From Paguma larvata (taxonomy: Eukaryota > Chordata > Mammalia > Carnivora > Viverridae), in assembly GCA_030068075.1 (NCBI GenBank), contig CM057832.1, positions 73,685,502 through 73,749,501 on the forward strand: 64,000 bases of DNA, written 5' to 3'. Made by a program: the position numbers and the translations under genes. Below the pieces are notes generated by a model. It searched no databases. It was not told the origin of the DNA and was given only the letters and a program-made list of their open reading frames with translations. Within the stretch, counting starts at the first letter, position 1, and every line of letters begins with the position of its first letter. Of this stretch, positions 11,307 through 21,250 are shown one piece after another.

Positions 11307-12593
11307 TCAGTGTTTCAGTGTCTCCAGGGCTTTATGTCGCAGATGCTCATCCAAACACTGGATGGCGAAGAGGTCAATGTCTGTGTCAAACTTGTTGGCA
11401 AACAGGTGGTGCTTGCGTAGCATCCAGTTCAAGTCACCTGCTCCGAAAACGCACACGGAACGCACGTGGACCCCGCTGCAGGGTGGGTAGGGGGCACCCT
11501 TGGAAACGTCGCCTTCAAAGTACTGCCACTTGACGAACCTCGCGATTGCGTGCATGTCAGACATGTCAAACTTTTGGCTTAAGGACAGCGAGCCTGGGAC
11601 TTCGGGGATCCTCTGGATAGTGGCCCAGAGATACTCATCGGGACTGTATGTGTCTTTGGCCCACTCCATAAACTTCTGGATTTTTTCATTTTCCAGCACA
11701 TACCCTACATACTCCCTACTGACCACAAAATAGGCGCTGCCTGAAAACAGAGGTGTTTCAAGGGGAGGGTGCATCTTGTCAGTCCCCGTGTTGGTCAGCT
11801 TTCCATTAACAACCGTATAATGCTTTTTCCACCTCTCTTTTTTATTGGATGGCATCCTCTCGGTCTCTAGGTTGTTCTCACCCATTAACGATTTGAGCTT
11901 CCGGACGATTTCCAGGTTGGTTTTAATAGGAAAATCCATGCCGCAAAGATTTATCAAGTACTTCCAGTCTGTACTCAATCGGTAGAGGTCTTGCATGCAG
12001 TTGAGGTCGGCCTGAACCCGACTCCATGAGGCGTAGACCACACTCTCCAGCTGACTGGCCACGAAGACGTTACTGAAGCAGGAGGCGATGCCCATCACGG
12101 CCGCCAAAAAGGAATCTTCTGATTTCCGGTCCACGTGAATGCAGTAGACATTCTGAGGCATATAGATGGCCCTCAGGAGCCTGTCGAGCATTTCGATTTT
12201 GTGATGAACCACTATAGAATATGCAATGGGAAACTCTCCCTCCTCTTTACTAAGGGGTTCTACGATATATTTGCGCCTCTTGATGAAAGAGTTACAATCT
12301 CTGGTCATGTTTATGTAGTCATTGGCTGTCCACCGAGGGCGCTGCCGAAATTTCACGGTTAGAATTTCAAGCTGTACCTTTCGGATTTCATCGACATCGC
12401 CCTGCAAAACTTTGGTACAATTAATATCGCTATTAGGATTCTCCCCAGTCAGCTCCAAATGTCCAACACTTACAAATTCGGGCTTTTGGTGAATTCTTAA
12501 AACAGAGAAGGTGACTACGGAAAAAACAAGAAGGAGGAAGTAGTATTTAGCGGGGTAAGAGAAGAGTCTCCTTCGCAACAACTTTCTCAGCAT
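11307..12593 (-). CDS. GCNT1: Core 2 beta-1,6-N-acetylglucosaminyltransferase 1 (C2GnT-1)
   Basis: This Golgi type II membrane glycosyltransferase (GT14 family) transfers GlcNAc from UDP-GlcNAc in beta-1,6 linkage to the GalNAc of core 1 O-glycans, giving core 2 branches used for selectin ligands. The 428-codon frame is intact and within one exon. A short basic tail (LRKLLRRR) precedes a signal-anchor helix at residues about 17-32, followed by stem and catalytic domain. The N-glycosylation sites at N58 (NCT) and N95 (NMT) are present. All nine family cysteines are kept (59, 100, 151, 172, 199, 217, 372, 381, 413), as are the catalytic Glu320 in SPDEYLW and Arg378/Lys401, reported to contact the nucleotide. 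The ATG at 12593 was chosen because it gives the usual family length and has a purine at -3. The frame stays open 18 codons further 5' but has no ATG there. Confidence 0.98.
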   Translation of the reverse strand: MLRKLLRRRLFSYPAKYYFLLLVFSVVTFSVLRIHQKPEFVSVGHLELTGENPNSDINCTKVLQGDVDEIRKVQLEILTVKFRQRPRWTANDYINMTRDCNSFIKRRKYIVEPLSKEEGEFPIAYSIVVHHKIEMLDRLLRAIYMPQNVYCIHVDRKSEDSFLAAVMGIASCFSNVFVASQLESVVYASWSRVQADLNCMQDLYRLSTDWKYLINLCGMDFPIKTNLEIVRKLKSLMGENNLETERMPSNKKERWKKHYTVVNGKLTNTGTDKMHPPLETPLFSGSAYFVVSREYVGYVLENEKIQKFMEWAKDTYSPDEYLWATIQRIPEVPGSLSLSQKFDMSDMHAIARFVKWQYFEGDVSKGAPYPPCSGVHVRSVCVFGAGDLNWMLRKHHLFANKFDTDIDLFAIQCLDEHLRHKALETLKH

Positions 12594-12737
12594 CTCAAAC
12601 AGCGACCGAGGATTTTCCTTGAGGAAGGGCAGTCTTCCAGGCTTCAAGCAGTCATGATCCCCCTCCTGTCGTGGCCTTGAGAGATGTCAGTTCACGCTTA
12701 TCACAACCGCGAAGGCATCTTGAAATGGAGGACGCCA
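12594..12737 (-). other. GCNT1: GCNT1 coding exon: 5' UTR part
   Basis: The minus strand reads a polypyrimidine tract (ccttctatttttcttttag) and then the exon from 12737, so the coding exon carries 144 nt of 5' UTR. This agrees with the known gene layout, in which non-coding upstream exons are spliced to a single coding exon. Confidence 0.75.
12644..12655 (-). promoter_or_regulatory. Minimal upstream ORF (Met-Thr-Ala-stop) in GCNT1 5' UTR
   Basis: ATG at 12655 is followed by two codons and a TGA ending at 12644, which is 50 nt before the GCNT1 ATG and out of frame with it. Such short upstream ORFs can lower or tune translation of the main frame; an effect here is inference. Confidence 0.6.
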
Positions 12738-12760
12738 CTAAAAGAAAAATAGAAGGAATG
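12738..12760 (-). promoter_or_regulatory. 3' splice site of GCNT1 coding exon
   Basis: AG at 12739-12738 on the minus strand, preceded by an almost unbroken pyrimidine tract. There is no competing AG in that tract. Confidence 0.75.
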
Positions 12761-12937
12761 TAGATAAATACGGTCTTTGATGACATCTCCTCAGGTTTAA
12801 AAACCATCCTCGTGGCCAGGAGGTCAGGTATTTAAAATAGAACAAAATTGGCCAATCAGAGGAGAAGGGTAGTGTTGGAAGAAACACATGGTCTGTAATA
12901 CTAATACTAGATTAGTAAGAAAGAATGCAAGGGGCGG

Positions 12938-13262
12938 GGGGTGCCTGGCTGGCTCAGTTGGTAGAGCACGCAACTTTTTTTTAATGTTTGTTTATTTTTG
13001 AGAGAGACCAAGTGTGAGCAGGGAGGGGCAGAGAGAGAGAAAGAGAGAGAATCCCAAGCAGGCCCCGCACTGACTGTGCGGAGCCCTATGTGGGGCTTGG
13101 ACCTACAAACCTCGAGATCATGACCTGAGCTGAAGTCAAGAGTTGGGCATTTAACTGACTGAGCCACCCAGGCGCCCTGAGGATGCAACTCTCGATCTTA
13201 GGGTTGTGAGTTCGAGCCCCACGCTGGGTGTAGAAATTGCTTAAAAATAAAATCTAAAGAAA
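12938..13262 (+). mobile_element. Short carnivore SINE, split by a nested SINE
   Basis: The head (gggtgcctggctggctcagt, then ggtagagcacgcaact) is at 12938-12975. The remainder (gatgcaactctcgatct to cttaaaaataaaatct) is at about 13181-13262. The 'gcaact' motif is repeated at the break, which fits a target duplication made by the inserted element. Confidence 0.9.
12976..13178 (-). mobile_element. CAN-SINE (long type) nested in a short SINE
   Basis: A complete minus-strand long-type copy sits inside the plus-strand short SINE. The order shows that the long family was active after this short copy was fixed. Confidence 0.93.
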
Positions 13263-13984
13263 TATATGTACAAGGATGGGCTAAAATATCCTAGAATAAA
13301 CATCTTACCTCTCAGAAATATTGAGGTTCGAATCACAGATGAAGACCTAAGCTATATTTACTTAACTCTCCACGGTTGGTGAGGTGTTTGCTCCCCTGCT
13401 AGTTCTAATTAGCACCCTTTTCCTTGAAATCATTAGTAATCTGGGTTCCTCCCGACACACCCATTAATGTCCATCAGTCGGCATCCCCAACCCCAAATAT
13501 GTGAAGAGATCACATATTTGCTCCTCACCAGGTTAGGACTGGAGGTGCTCTCACGGAGAAGTTCAAAAATAGCCATGACCTCTAAAGAATCTCTGAGGGA
13601 AAAACAAGTCCCCTGCGTTTTCAAACCAAACCAGAAAGGCCTGATTTGGGCCTGTTTTGATCTCTCTTAGTTCAGTTCCATACTGAGGCACCACAGGAAA
13701 GGAAGACACACACAGTCCAAAACAGAGACGCAGACTTGCATTTCCTGTATCGCTTTTATCAGGTTAGAATGATTAAGGCTTGTGAAAAACAACAGTCATA
13801 TACAAATGATAATGCATGACAGACCTTTTGTCTATATTCAAACGAGTGACCCAACCCGTTTTTATTATGTTTACAAAAATTACAGAATATGTTTTGTTTT
13901 CCAAAATCGATTTTATAATGTGGCAATCAGTTCTATAACTACTAAGTGCTACTGCTTTTTTATTGGTTTTGTTTTACTTATTTT
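13263..13984. other. Unassigned non-coding stretch
   Basis: No gene or named repeat recognised. Small open frames here have no known family. Confidence 0.45.
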
Positions 13985-14193
13985 CTAAAGCTTATTTATT
14001 TATCTTGAGTGAGAGCGAGCACGTGAGAGCACATAGTTGGGGTGGGCAGAGAGAGGGAGAGAGAGAATCCCAAGGAGGCTCCGCGCCGTCCACACAGAGC
14101 CTGATGCGGGGCTTGATCCTACGAACCGCGAGATCCTGACCTAAGCTGAAATCAAGAGTTAGAGGCTCAACTAACTGAGCCACCCAGGTGCCC
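13985..14193 (-). mobile_element. CAN-SINE (long type)
   Basis: Ends in 'gagccacccaggtgcccg' and directly abuts the A/T-rich tail of a short SINE, suggesting insertion into that tail. Confidence 0.92.
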
Positions 14194-14297
14194 GTAAGAT
14201 TTTTAGGTAATCTCTACACCCAGCGTGGAGCTCAAACTTATAACCCCGAGATCTAAGAGTCAGGTGCTCTACCGACTGAGCCAGTCTGGTGCCCCTT
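14194..14297 (-). mobile_element. Short carnivore SINE
   Basis: Plus-strand 'aggtaatctctacacccagc' through 'gactgagccagtctggtgcc' is the reverse complement of the short SINE. Confidence 0.85.
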
Positions 14298-15419
14298 TGT
14301 GCTACTGTTCTAACAAAGAAAGTCAAATAACATTAATTATGTTAGAGGGAGTTAGAGAGATTTGAAATTGGTTTTTGTTCTTTTGAAACTGGTTTTTAAG
14401 ACCAGCAAGCACTAGAACTAAAAGTTCTAACTTTTAGTTACTTCTAACTAAGAGACTAGGTTAGTGCTAGAATTTTTAAACACTTAGTTAGCAAATAAAT
14501 CGTGACTATTAATAACAGAAATAAAAATAAACAGTTGGCCATTATTAGTATAGAGTAATGTTATGAAAAGTACTTAGATTTTTTTTTTTTTTTTTTTTTT
14601 ACCATTTAGAATTAAAGAAAGTTTGGCTCACTTAGTTCTCAGATTGCAGGTAACAGTGTTGGCAGAGGGCCTCTCACGCGGTCAGGCTTCTTCAATGTAC
14701 CAGGCATTTAGCGATGTGCTCTGTCCCAGAGGCTTTTCTCAAAATCTGTGAAATGCAGAGGAAAATACGTGAAGGGATGCAATGCACACGGAAGTACACA
14801 CCCCCCCCCCCCGAAGCACGCTGTGAACCAATCCTATGTATTCGCTTTTTTTCCTCAAAGTTATGGCTGGTTCATTTCTCTCTTTTAAAATTTCTTTCCC
14901 TCCAATCTTCCTTGTTTTCCTAATGCTTGTTGTGTCTGGCTGCGGTTTGAAAATATTTGCAGTTTGGGTCAAGCTTTTCCAAAAAAACACCTCTAGGAGT
15001 ATGTCCCAACGTGGGTGCCAAGGAATCGTTTAAGGATCTGATGTGATTGGAAAATCCAACATATTCTGTCCCCACGGGGACTATTCCTGTGCTCCCTGGC
15101 CCGTTACGGACTATCTTGTCATTGAGTTCACTGCTTAGCTCATCTTCTTGCAACTATCTCGTCTACCGCCTGACACCAGACCCGTATTCAAGAAACACGG
15201 GGTGGGGGGGGGGGTTCTGCTAAAATACTTAAGCACCACAACCAATGAACAACACCAGGTCATAAACAAAATGATGCCACTAGTAGTATCTACCTTTTCC
15301 CGGTTCAGATATTTGAGGAAATCTCTATCCAACCACGAAATGATCCGATCTCTAAGCTAACTGAATGGAGAAACTTAAGTGGCTTCCCACTACGAAGAAA
15401 ATAAACTTGAAAACTAACC
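14298..15419. other. Unassigned stretch with homopolymer runs
   Basis: Contains a T run at about 14580-14600, a C run at 14802-14812 and a G run near 15203-15213. No gene recognised. Confidence 0.45.
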
Positions 15420-15908
15420 TAGGAAAGTCGGTAAACGAAAGAGCAACAACAGGGCAGGGGCAGAGGTCTGACTTCCAGAGCTGACACATTATAAAATGTC
15501 CCTTTTCAACAACAACAAAAAGTTACAAGGCACATCAAGAAATACAGAAGTCTAGCCCATATATAGGAAAAAAAGCAGTCTATTAAAAACTTTCCCTGAG
15601 GAAGCCGGGGCACTGGACTGAAGGACTTTAAGTTAACTAGTAGAAGTACGTTTAAAGAACCAAAAAACTGAAATAAAGTATGAGAATGATATGTAACCAA
15701 ACTGAGAATCTCAAGAGAAATTGTGAAGAAAAAAACCCAACGGCAATCTGGAATTCAAAGTACAATGACTGAACTGAAAAAGTGTCTGGAGGGGCTCCGC
15801 AGCAGGTTTGAGCTGACAGAAGAAGAAAAATCAGTTGGAACTGCACACAGGTCAAGTGAGAGAATTCAGTCTGAAGACCAAAAAGAAGAAATAAGAAAAA
15901 AGAACACA
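15420..15908 (+). mobile_element. HAL1/L1M fragment (ORF1-like region), left part
   Basis: Follows HAL1/L1M text: 'gcagcaggtttgagctgaca' then 'gaagaagaaaaatcagtt', 'gagagaattcagtctgaaga', 'ccaaaaagaagaaataagaa'. A 66-codon piece remains open at 15723-15920, but the frame is otherwise broken. Confidence 0.65.
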
Positions 15909-16112
15909 GGGGGCCCCTGAGAGGCTCGGGGTGGTTGAGCTCGGTGGGTTTGGCTCAGGTCATGATCTCACGGTTAGTGAGTTCGAGCCCTGCATTGGAC
16001 ATTTTGCTGCCAGTGCAGAGCCTGCTTCGGATCCTCTGTTCCCCACGCCCCCACCCCCGCCCCTCATCCGTCCCCTGCTCATGCTCTCTCTCTAAAAAAT
16101 AAATTAAAAAAA
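15909..16112 (+). mobile_element. CAN-SINE (long type) inside HAL1/L1M
   Basis: A diverged head (ggcccctgagaggctc) with a clear 'gttcgagccctgcattgg' block and AT-rich tail. It splits the HAL1-like sequence. Confidence 0.85.
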
Positions 16113-16305
16113 GAGAGAAAAATGAACAGAGCGTCACAGACCTATGAGATACTATTAAGCATATGAACAGGTGCACAGCAGAACTTGCAGAAGGAAAAGG
16201 TGCGAGGCCAGGAAACGGGTGAGAGTGAGGTAGAAAAAAATATTTAAATAGTGCTGAAAACTTCCCCAAATTTGATTTAAAAAAATTAATCTATACAACC
16301 AAGAG
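16113..16305 (+). mobile_element. HAL1/L1M fragment, right part
   Basis: Continues from the other side of the SINE: 'aaaatgaacagagcgtcaca', 'gacctatgagatactatt', then 'aaaacttccccaaatttgat'. The order is that of HAL1/L1M ORF1. Confidence 0.65.
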
Positions 16306-16309
16306 GTGT

Positions 16310-16702
16310 AATGAGTTCCAAGTATGCGTTCTTGAGAAGAACGTGTATTTTGCCGATGTTGGATGAATTGTTCTATAGATGTCCGTTAGCCTAGTTGGTT
16401 TATATTGTTGTTCAAGTTTTCTTGTGGACTTTCTTCCCTCTATCTGTCACATAATTATAAAATGTCCTTCTTCGTCTCTAATAATTTTTGTCTTCAAGTC
16501 TAGCTTGTCAGATATTAGTATAGTTACCCTAGCTGTTTTGGGGTATCTGTTTGCATGGTGTATCGACTTGCACTTTTACTTCACCCTAATTGTGTCTCTA
16601 AATCTAAACCATGTCTCTTGTAGATAGCCTATCGTTGGATTACTTTTTAAAAAATCGGTTTTGCTGATCTCTGATTGGAGGTCTTAGTCCATTTCACTTA
16701 AT
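16310..16702 (-). mobile_element. L1 ORF2 fragment (antisense)
   Basis: Antisense L1 motifs in order: 'gaacgtgtattttgccgat', 'tgttctatagatgtccgtta', 'ttcaagtctagcttgtcaga', 'cttgtagatagcctatcgtt', 'ggaggtcttagtccatttca'. Confidence 0.75.
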
Positions 16703-16704
16703 CT

Positions 16705-16875
16705 GCCATTAAAAAAAAAAGTTTCTTTCTTTTTGGGGAGAGCGCAAGGGGGGTAGAGGCACAGAGAGGGGGACAGAGGATCCGAAGCAGGCTCCACGCT
16801 GATGGTCTGACAGCAGTGAGCCCAAAGTAAGGCTCGTACTCACAAACCATGAGATCATGACCAACCCTAAGTCAA
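16705..16875 (-). mobile_element. CAN-SINE (long type), diverged and lacking a clear head
   Basis: The GA-rich body and 'ctcacaaaccatgagatcatg' are present, but the expected terminal 'ccacccaggcgccc' is missing. Confidence 0.75.
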
Positions 16876-17589
16876 CTTAGGCTTGCCCCTATCTGCCATT
16901 TTGCTATGTGACCCAAACACACACCAATGCGTCCTCACCCAGACTCGACTACAGGACCCGGCAACCATCTTAGCAAGTATCCTAGAGAGAGTCTCAACCT
17001 TGAATACTGATGCCTGTCCTGAGAGAGACGACTTCCTGGTGGACCCCACCGTGAATGTTTTTAAGTAGAAAAACACAAATGAAGAAGAAACGGAAGAAAA
17101 AAAGAATTCTACCATGTTAAGAAAAGAAGGAAAGCCAGGACCGAAGGGCAATAGATCTTCAGACGTGCCTTTTTGAAATTAAAAGCAAGAAGCACAAGCA
17201 CACTAAGGTCTATAAATACCGAAAGTCAACTCTGACCTTTTATAATGCCGATACCAAGGAGAGCTGGTCAAGGAAGGGGACAAGAAGAAAGAGATCAAAT
17301 GCACCTGAGGTGACAGTACCGTCCCTAGAAGTGTTCCAACATAAAATGGACAACTCCAGCTGGTCAGGATTAGGGTGCAGTGGAGTCCTCACCGGAGTAG
17401 GAGGACAGACGGCAATGACCTCAGGGAGAGTGAGAGAGGAGGCGGCAAGTCAAATTGGAAAAGCAGACAGCCTAGAGGGAACTGATTAAACAGACCCAAG
17501 AACCCAGGCTGATGGTAGGGAAATAAAGAACCAGCTCTATTTACGCTACGGGGTCTTCAAAAGGTCCAGAGAAATGGTGGCAGAGTCCA
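16876..17589. other. Unassigned stretch between L1 pieces
   Basis: Not recognised as a repeat. Plus-strand translation gives short lysine/glutamate-rich pieces interrupted by stops (16883-17068 is the longest open part), so a decayed pseudogene or old LINE is possible. No family can be named. Confidence 0.35.
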
Positions 17590-17815
17590 GAGGGGAGTGA
17601 GAAAAAAAAAAAAAAAAAAAAAAAAAAAACGCAGAGAGGGAGGGAGATAAAACATAAGAGACTCTCAAAGACTAAGAACAAACTCAGGGTGAGGGGGATG
17701 AGGGAGGGGGGAGAGGGGGTGACGGGCATTAAAGAGGGCACGTGTTGGGATGAACACTGGGTGTTACATGTAAACCAATTTGAAAATAAACTATTATAAA
17801 AAAAAATCTAGAAAA
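17590..17815 (+). mobile_element. Carnivore L1 3' UTR, 5'-truncated
   Basis: Nearly identical to the 3' end of the L1 at 50084-50725: 'gggagggagataaaacataa', 'gagactctcaaagactaaga', 'ggcacgtgttgggatgaaca', then 'aaaataaactatta'. The internal A-rich spot has expanded to a long A run at 17602-17629. Confidence 0.9.
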
Positions 17816-17830
17816 AAAACCAAACAAAAC

Positions 17831-17851
17831 AACAACAACAACAACAACAAA
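17831..17851. repeat. (AAC)n microsatellite
   Basis: Seven uninterrupted aac-type units in an A-rich stretch after the L1 tail. Confidence 0.9.
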
Positions 17852-17892
17852 ATAGTATTGACTGGCAGCTTTTTAAAAGCAGCTGGGTCTTG

Positions 17893-18020
17893 GGGCACCA
17901 GGGTGGCTCAGTCAGTTAAGCATCTGGCTCTTCGTTTCAGCTTAAGTTCTGATCTCACAGTTTTGGGGGTCGAGCCCCACACTGGGCTCTGCACGGACAG
18001 CGGGAGCCTGCTTAGGTTCG

Positions 18021-18059
<39 letters not shown>

Positions 18060-18115
18060 CCTCCTCTGCTTGCACACATGCTCTTTCTCAAAATAAATAA
18101 ACTTAAAAAAAATAA
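17893..18115 (+). mobile_element. CAN-SINE (long type) with CT microsatellite
   Basis: Full-length. The CT-rich tract is an almost pure (CT)n of about 36 bp near 18021-18056. Confidence 0.93.
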
Positions 18116-18710
18116 AAAACTAAAGACAGTTAGGTCTCTACCCTGAAACCTGGCCAAGACCGAAGATTTCGTCTCTGCAGGCTGGGGCACACCAGGCAGA
18201 ACAGAAAGCAGGGTTTCCAACGAGGCAACAGTGGGACGAAGCGAACCCAAAGACAACAGGTATTGAGACCTCCTTCCCTACTTCCAGCTCTCAGTCCCCG
18301 GCACTGTGACAGCCAACTCAACGCAGGAGTTGATTTACTGGGGAATCCAACCAGGCCAAGCCTTAAATATGCTGCTTAAAACGGAAATTTCCCCAAGTGT
18401 TCAAAGAAAACAGATTGTGTATAGGGAGAAGAAAATTAATAATAATGTCTTCGGAGAGAGAAGAAAAAATACCGCATTTGATCAGTCGGTATTTCAAACA
18501 GATTATACAGCCTGAAAACAGACAAAACAACACTCCCACCCCATATGCTCTTTTGCAGTGTGACCTTGTGTTCTCCAATCAAGAAACAGTCAAAATTCTC
18601 TTCCCCTTGAATCTGGTCAACCTCATGACTACACTGACCAGTAGAGTCTGGCAGAAGTGACGCTATATGGCCACCAAGGCTGGGTCACATAAAACTACTC
18701 TGCTGCTTCT
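18116..18710. other. Unassigned non-coding stretch
   Basis: Overlapping open frames on both strands (18306-18660) have no recognisable family. Confidence 0.4.
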
Positions 18711-18845
18711 GGGGCACCTGGGCGGCTTCGTCGGCTGAATGTCCGACTCCTGATCTCAGCTCAGGTTTGGATCTTGGGGTTGTGAGTCTGAGCGCGGCGT
18801 TGGGCTCCATGCTGAGTGTGGAGCCTACTGGGAAAAAACAAACAA
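18711..18845 (+). mobile_element. CAN-SINE variant, 3' truncated
   Basis: Starts 'ggggcacctgggcggctt' and runs through 'gctccatgctgagtgtgg', then into an (aaac)-type tail without a CT tract. It is an atypical member, close to older CAN-SINE forms. Confidence 0.75.
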
Positions 18846-19089
18846 ATGAGCAAACAAAAAACTATGAAGCTTCCAGTTGGTTGTCTTAGAAAATTTGCTC
18901 TCCAGAAACTCCCCTTCGGAACCAGCTTCACTGTTGTAAAAAGCCACGGGGAGAGTCCACGGTACCCAAGTCAACAGTCCCAGGTGAACTCGGCCTTCAT
19001 TCGTCCCAGCCCAGGTGCCAGACACGTAAGTCAAGACGCCACCAGATGACATCAGCTCTTCGTCACTCAAGACTTATCTGAATTCCTCA

Positions 19090-19818
19090 CCCCCAGAATG
19101 TGTGGGCGAAAAATAAAAATGGAAATGTTTATGTTATTACATTTGGGGAGGTTTGCCTCCCAGCGGGGACTAGAAAAAATAAGAAACCACATAAACGGAA
19201 CACTTAGCAAATGAAAATGAGCTCTTAAAAAAATTAATGACATGATAGGAAAAATTGAAAAACTCAACGTGAGTGTTGGAAAATAAAGTTGAGGCAAACT
19301 CTCAGGGAGTTAAGCGAATAGGCAAACCAACTGGTGGGGGGATTGGAGGGGGGAAAAACCAGTAATTTAGAGAACCAGACCAGGAGATCCAGTATCTGAA
19401 TAACAGGACCTCCAGAAAGACAGAACAAAAAAATATGGAAGCGATTAATTAAATGGCCGAAGATTATTTTTCACAAAGAGCAGTTTCCAGATTGAAACCT
19501 TATTGCAATACCAACCCAATGGGTGAAAACAACAGATCCATACAAGACACGTTCACGAATCATGACATATTGGGAAAAAGAATATCCACGTAAGTTTCCA
19601 GAGGGGAGAAAAATAAGCCACACCGGCAGGATTCAGAAGATGAAGGCAACTGAATTCCAGATGAGAATTCCTTGAACCAGATGAATGATTAAGTCAATTA
19701 AAGGTAAAATTAAAAAATTTTACATCTTACGACCTGGAAGCTCGCAAAATATTTGCCTTTATGCACTTTATCTCAGGAAATTACTGGAGGACAAGCTCCA
19801 ACAAAACTAAAGTTTAGG
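19090..19818 (+). mobile_element. L1M/HAL1-type LINE fragment, part 1
   Basis: Matches old L1 text in order: 'gttggaaaataaagttgagg', 'gtatctgaataacaggacct', 'ccagaaagacagaacaaaaa', 'tttccagattgaaacc', then 'ctcaggaaattactggagga' and 'caagctccaacaaaact'. All frames are broken. Confidence 0.65.
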
Positions 19819-19915
19819 GGGCGCCTTGCTGGCTCAGTGGGTAGAGCACGCAACTCTTAATCTCGAGGTTGTGAGTTCGAGCTCCACTTCAGGGGTAGAA
19901 TTTACGTTAAGAAAC
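19819..19915 (+). mobile_element. Short carnivore SINE
   Basis: 'ggcgccttgctggctcagtg', 'ggtagagcacgcaactctta', then the 'gttcgagctcc' B-box-like motif. It lies within the L1M/HAL1 fragment. Confidence 0.88.
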
Positions 19916-19971
19916 TAGCCAACAACCACCAAAAAACCTAAAGTATAAACTAAGAAAGGGGAAGCTATAGG

Positions 19972-20181
19972 GGCGCCTGGGTGGCTCAGTCGATGGGGCG
20001 TCTGACTTCGGCTCGGGTCATGATCTCACGGTTGGTGGGTTCGAGCCCCGTGTTGGATTCTGTGCTGATGGTTTGGAGCCTGGAGCCTGCTTTGGATTCT
20101 GTGTCTCCCTCTCTCTGTGCCCCTCCCCTACTCGGCTCTAGTTCTCTGTCTTTCAAAAATAGATAAGCGTTAAAAAAAATT
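19972..20181 (+). mobile_element. CAN-SINE (long type), first of a tandem pair
   Basis: Full-length, ending in an A-rich tail that is followed at once by another copy in the same orientation. Confidence 0.94.
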
Positions 20182-20183
20182 GG

Positions 20184-20405
20184 GGGCGCCTGGGTGGCTC
20201 AGTTGGTTGGGCGGCCGACTTCAGCTCAGGTCATGATCTTATAGACTGTGAGTTCGAGCCCCGAATCGGGCTCTGTGCTGACGGCTCATCAGAGCCTGAA
20301 GCCTGCTTCGGATTCTGTATCTCCCTCTCTCTCTGACCTTCCCCTACTCATGCTCTGTCTCTATGTCTCTCAAAAATAAATAAACATCAAAAAAAACTTT
20401 TTTTT
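20184..20405 (+). mobile_element. CAN-SINE (long type), second of a tandem pair
   Basis: Starts about 3 bp after the previous copy. The two differ at many positions, so this looks like insertion into the first copy's A tail rather than local duplication. Confidence 0.94.
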
Positions 20406-21250
20406 TTAAATTGAAAAAACAAAAAAGATAGGGGAAGACCTAAGAAGCAGAAAAGGTCTATCCCAGGACGACAGTAAAGGAACATCCGAGAGCATGTCAC
20501 AGACCAACAGACAACCGTAACAGGCTGGGGCAGATCGGAAGGCCCCAGGAGAGAGGTCTTCTAGACGAAACTGCTGGAATACACGAAGGGAACAGGCATA
20601 TTGAAAACCGATTTCAACATCAGGCAGAGTTTGGGCGGTGAATGTATAATCACTGCACTGCAAACAAAGCAAATGATGGAGGCTTGGGGTGATAATTATG
20701 GATTCCGAAGAGATCGGAGGCATGCAAGGGTGAAAAAAGCAATCGGTGTGCTCCGTGGCTTAGCTCTGCAGAGCATCAGTCTTAATAATGTGCACACTGT
20801 TCTTCCAATCGAGATGCAATGAATTAGGAGCACAGGGCGACGGGGAAGACGGTCGTCGAAAGAAATGGGTTCGCACTGTGCCCAGCATCATACACCTGCC
20901 CATGGAGAGGCTCCAAGTGACGTCACTGCTCCAAGAGAAAGTCCTGTCTAATCTCATCCACCGCCTCCCCTGCTCGACAGCTCACAATGGCAAAAAGGAG
21001 ACAGAGGAAGGAAAGTGGGGGACTGTTTCCACAAGGATAAGTGCATGGGGAGACATGTGTAAAGGAAGTCCAGAAACCAGTGATTATTAAATCTAGGTTT
21101 CGGTTTGCAGTAAGTTAGGAAACGTGAGAAGAGCTGACAATGTGAAAACCAGCAGCTGGGTATGACTAGCCCATGACTCAGTATTTTAAGTAAACCAGTT
21201 CCAAAAGATGGCATTTATCCCAATCACACACTTACGAGTTTCAGTGAATT
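20406..21250 (+). mobile_element. L1M/HAL1-type LINE fragment, part 2
   Basis: Resumes the old LINE after three SINEs: 'ggtctatcccaggacgacag', 'cagatcggaaggccccagga', 'gagaggtcttctag', 'tattgaaaaccgatttcaac'. The first 600 bp are the most convincing; beyond about 21000 the assignment is weak. Confidence 0.5.

Noticed and set aside
12594..12647. 18-residue N-terminal extension of GCNT1 (start at 12647)
   Set aside because: The extension would begin at TTG; the ATG at 12593 gives the family's standard 428 residues and N-terminal signal anchor.
12937..13178. tRNA-like sequences with B-box-like motifs, as possible tRNA genes
   Set aside because: They are SINE heads derived from tRNA; they lack a full cloverleaf and have SINE bodies and target duplications.
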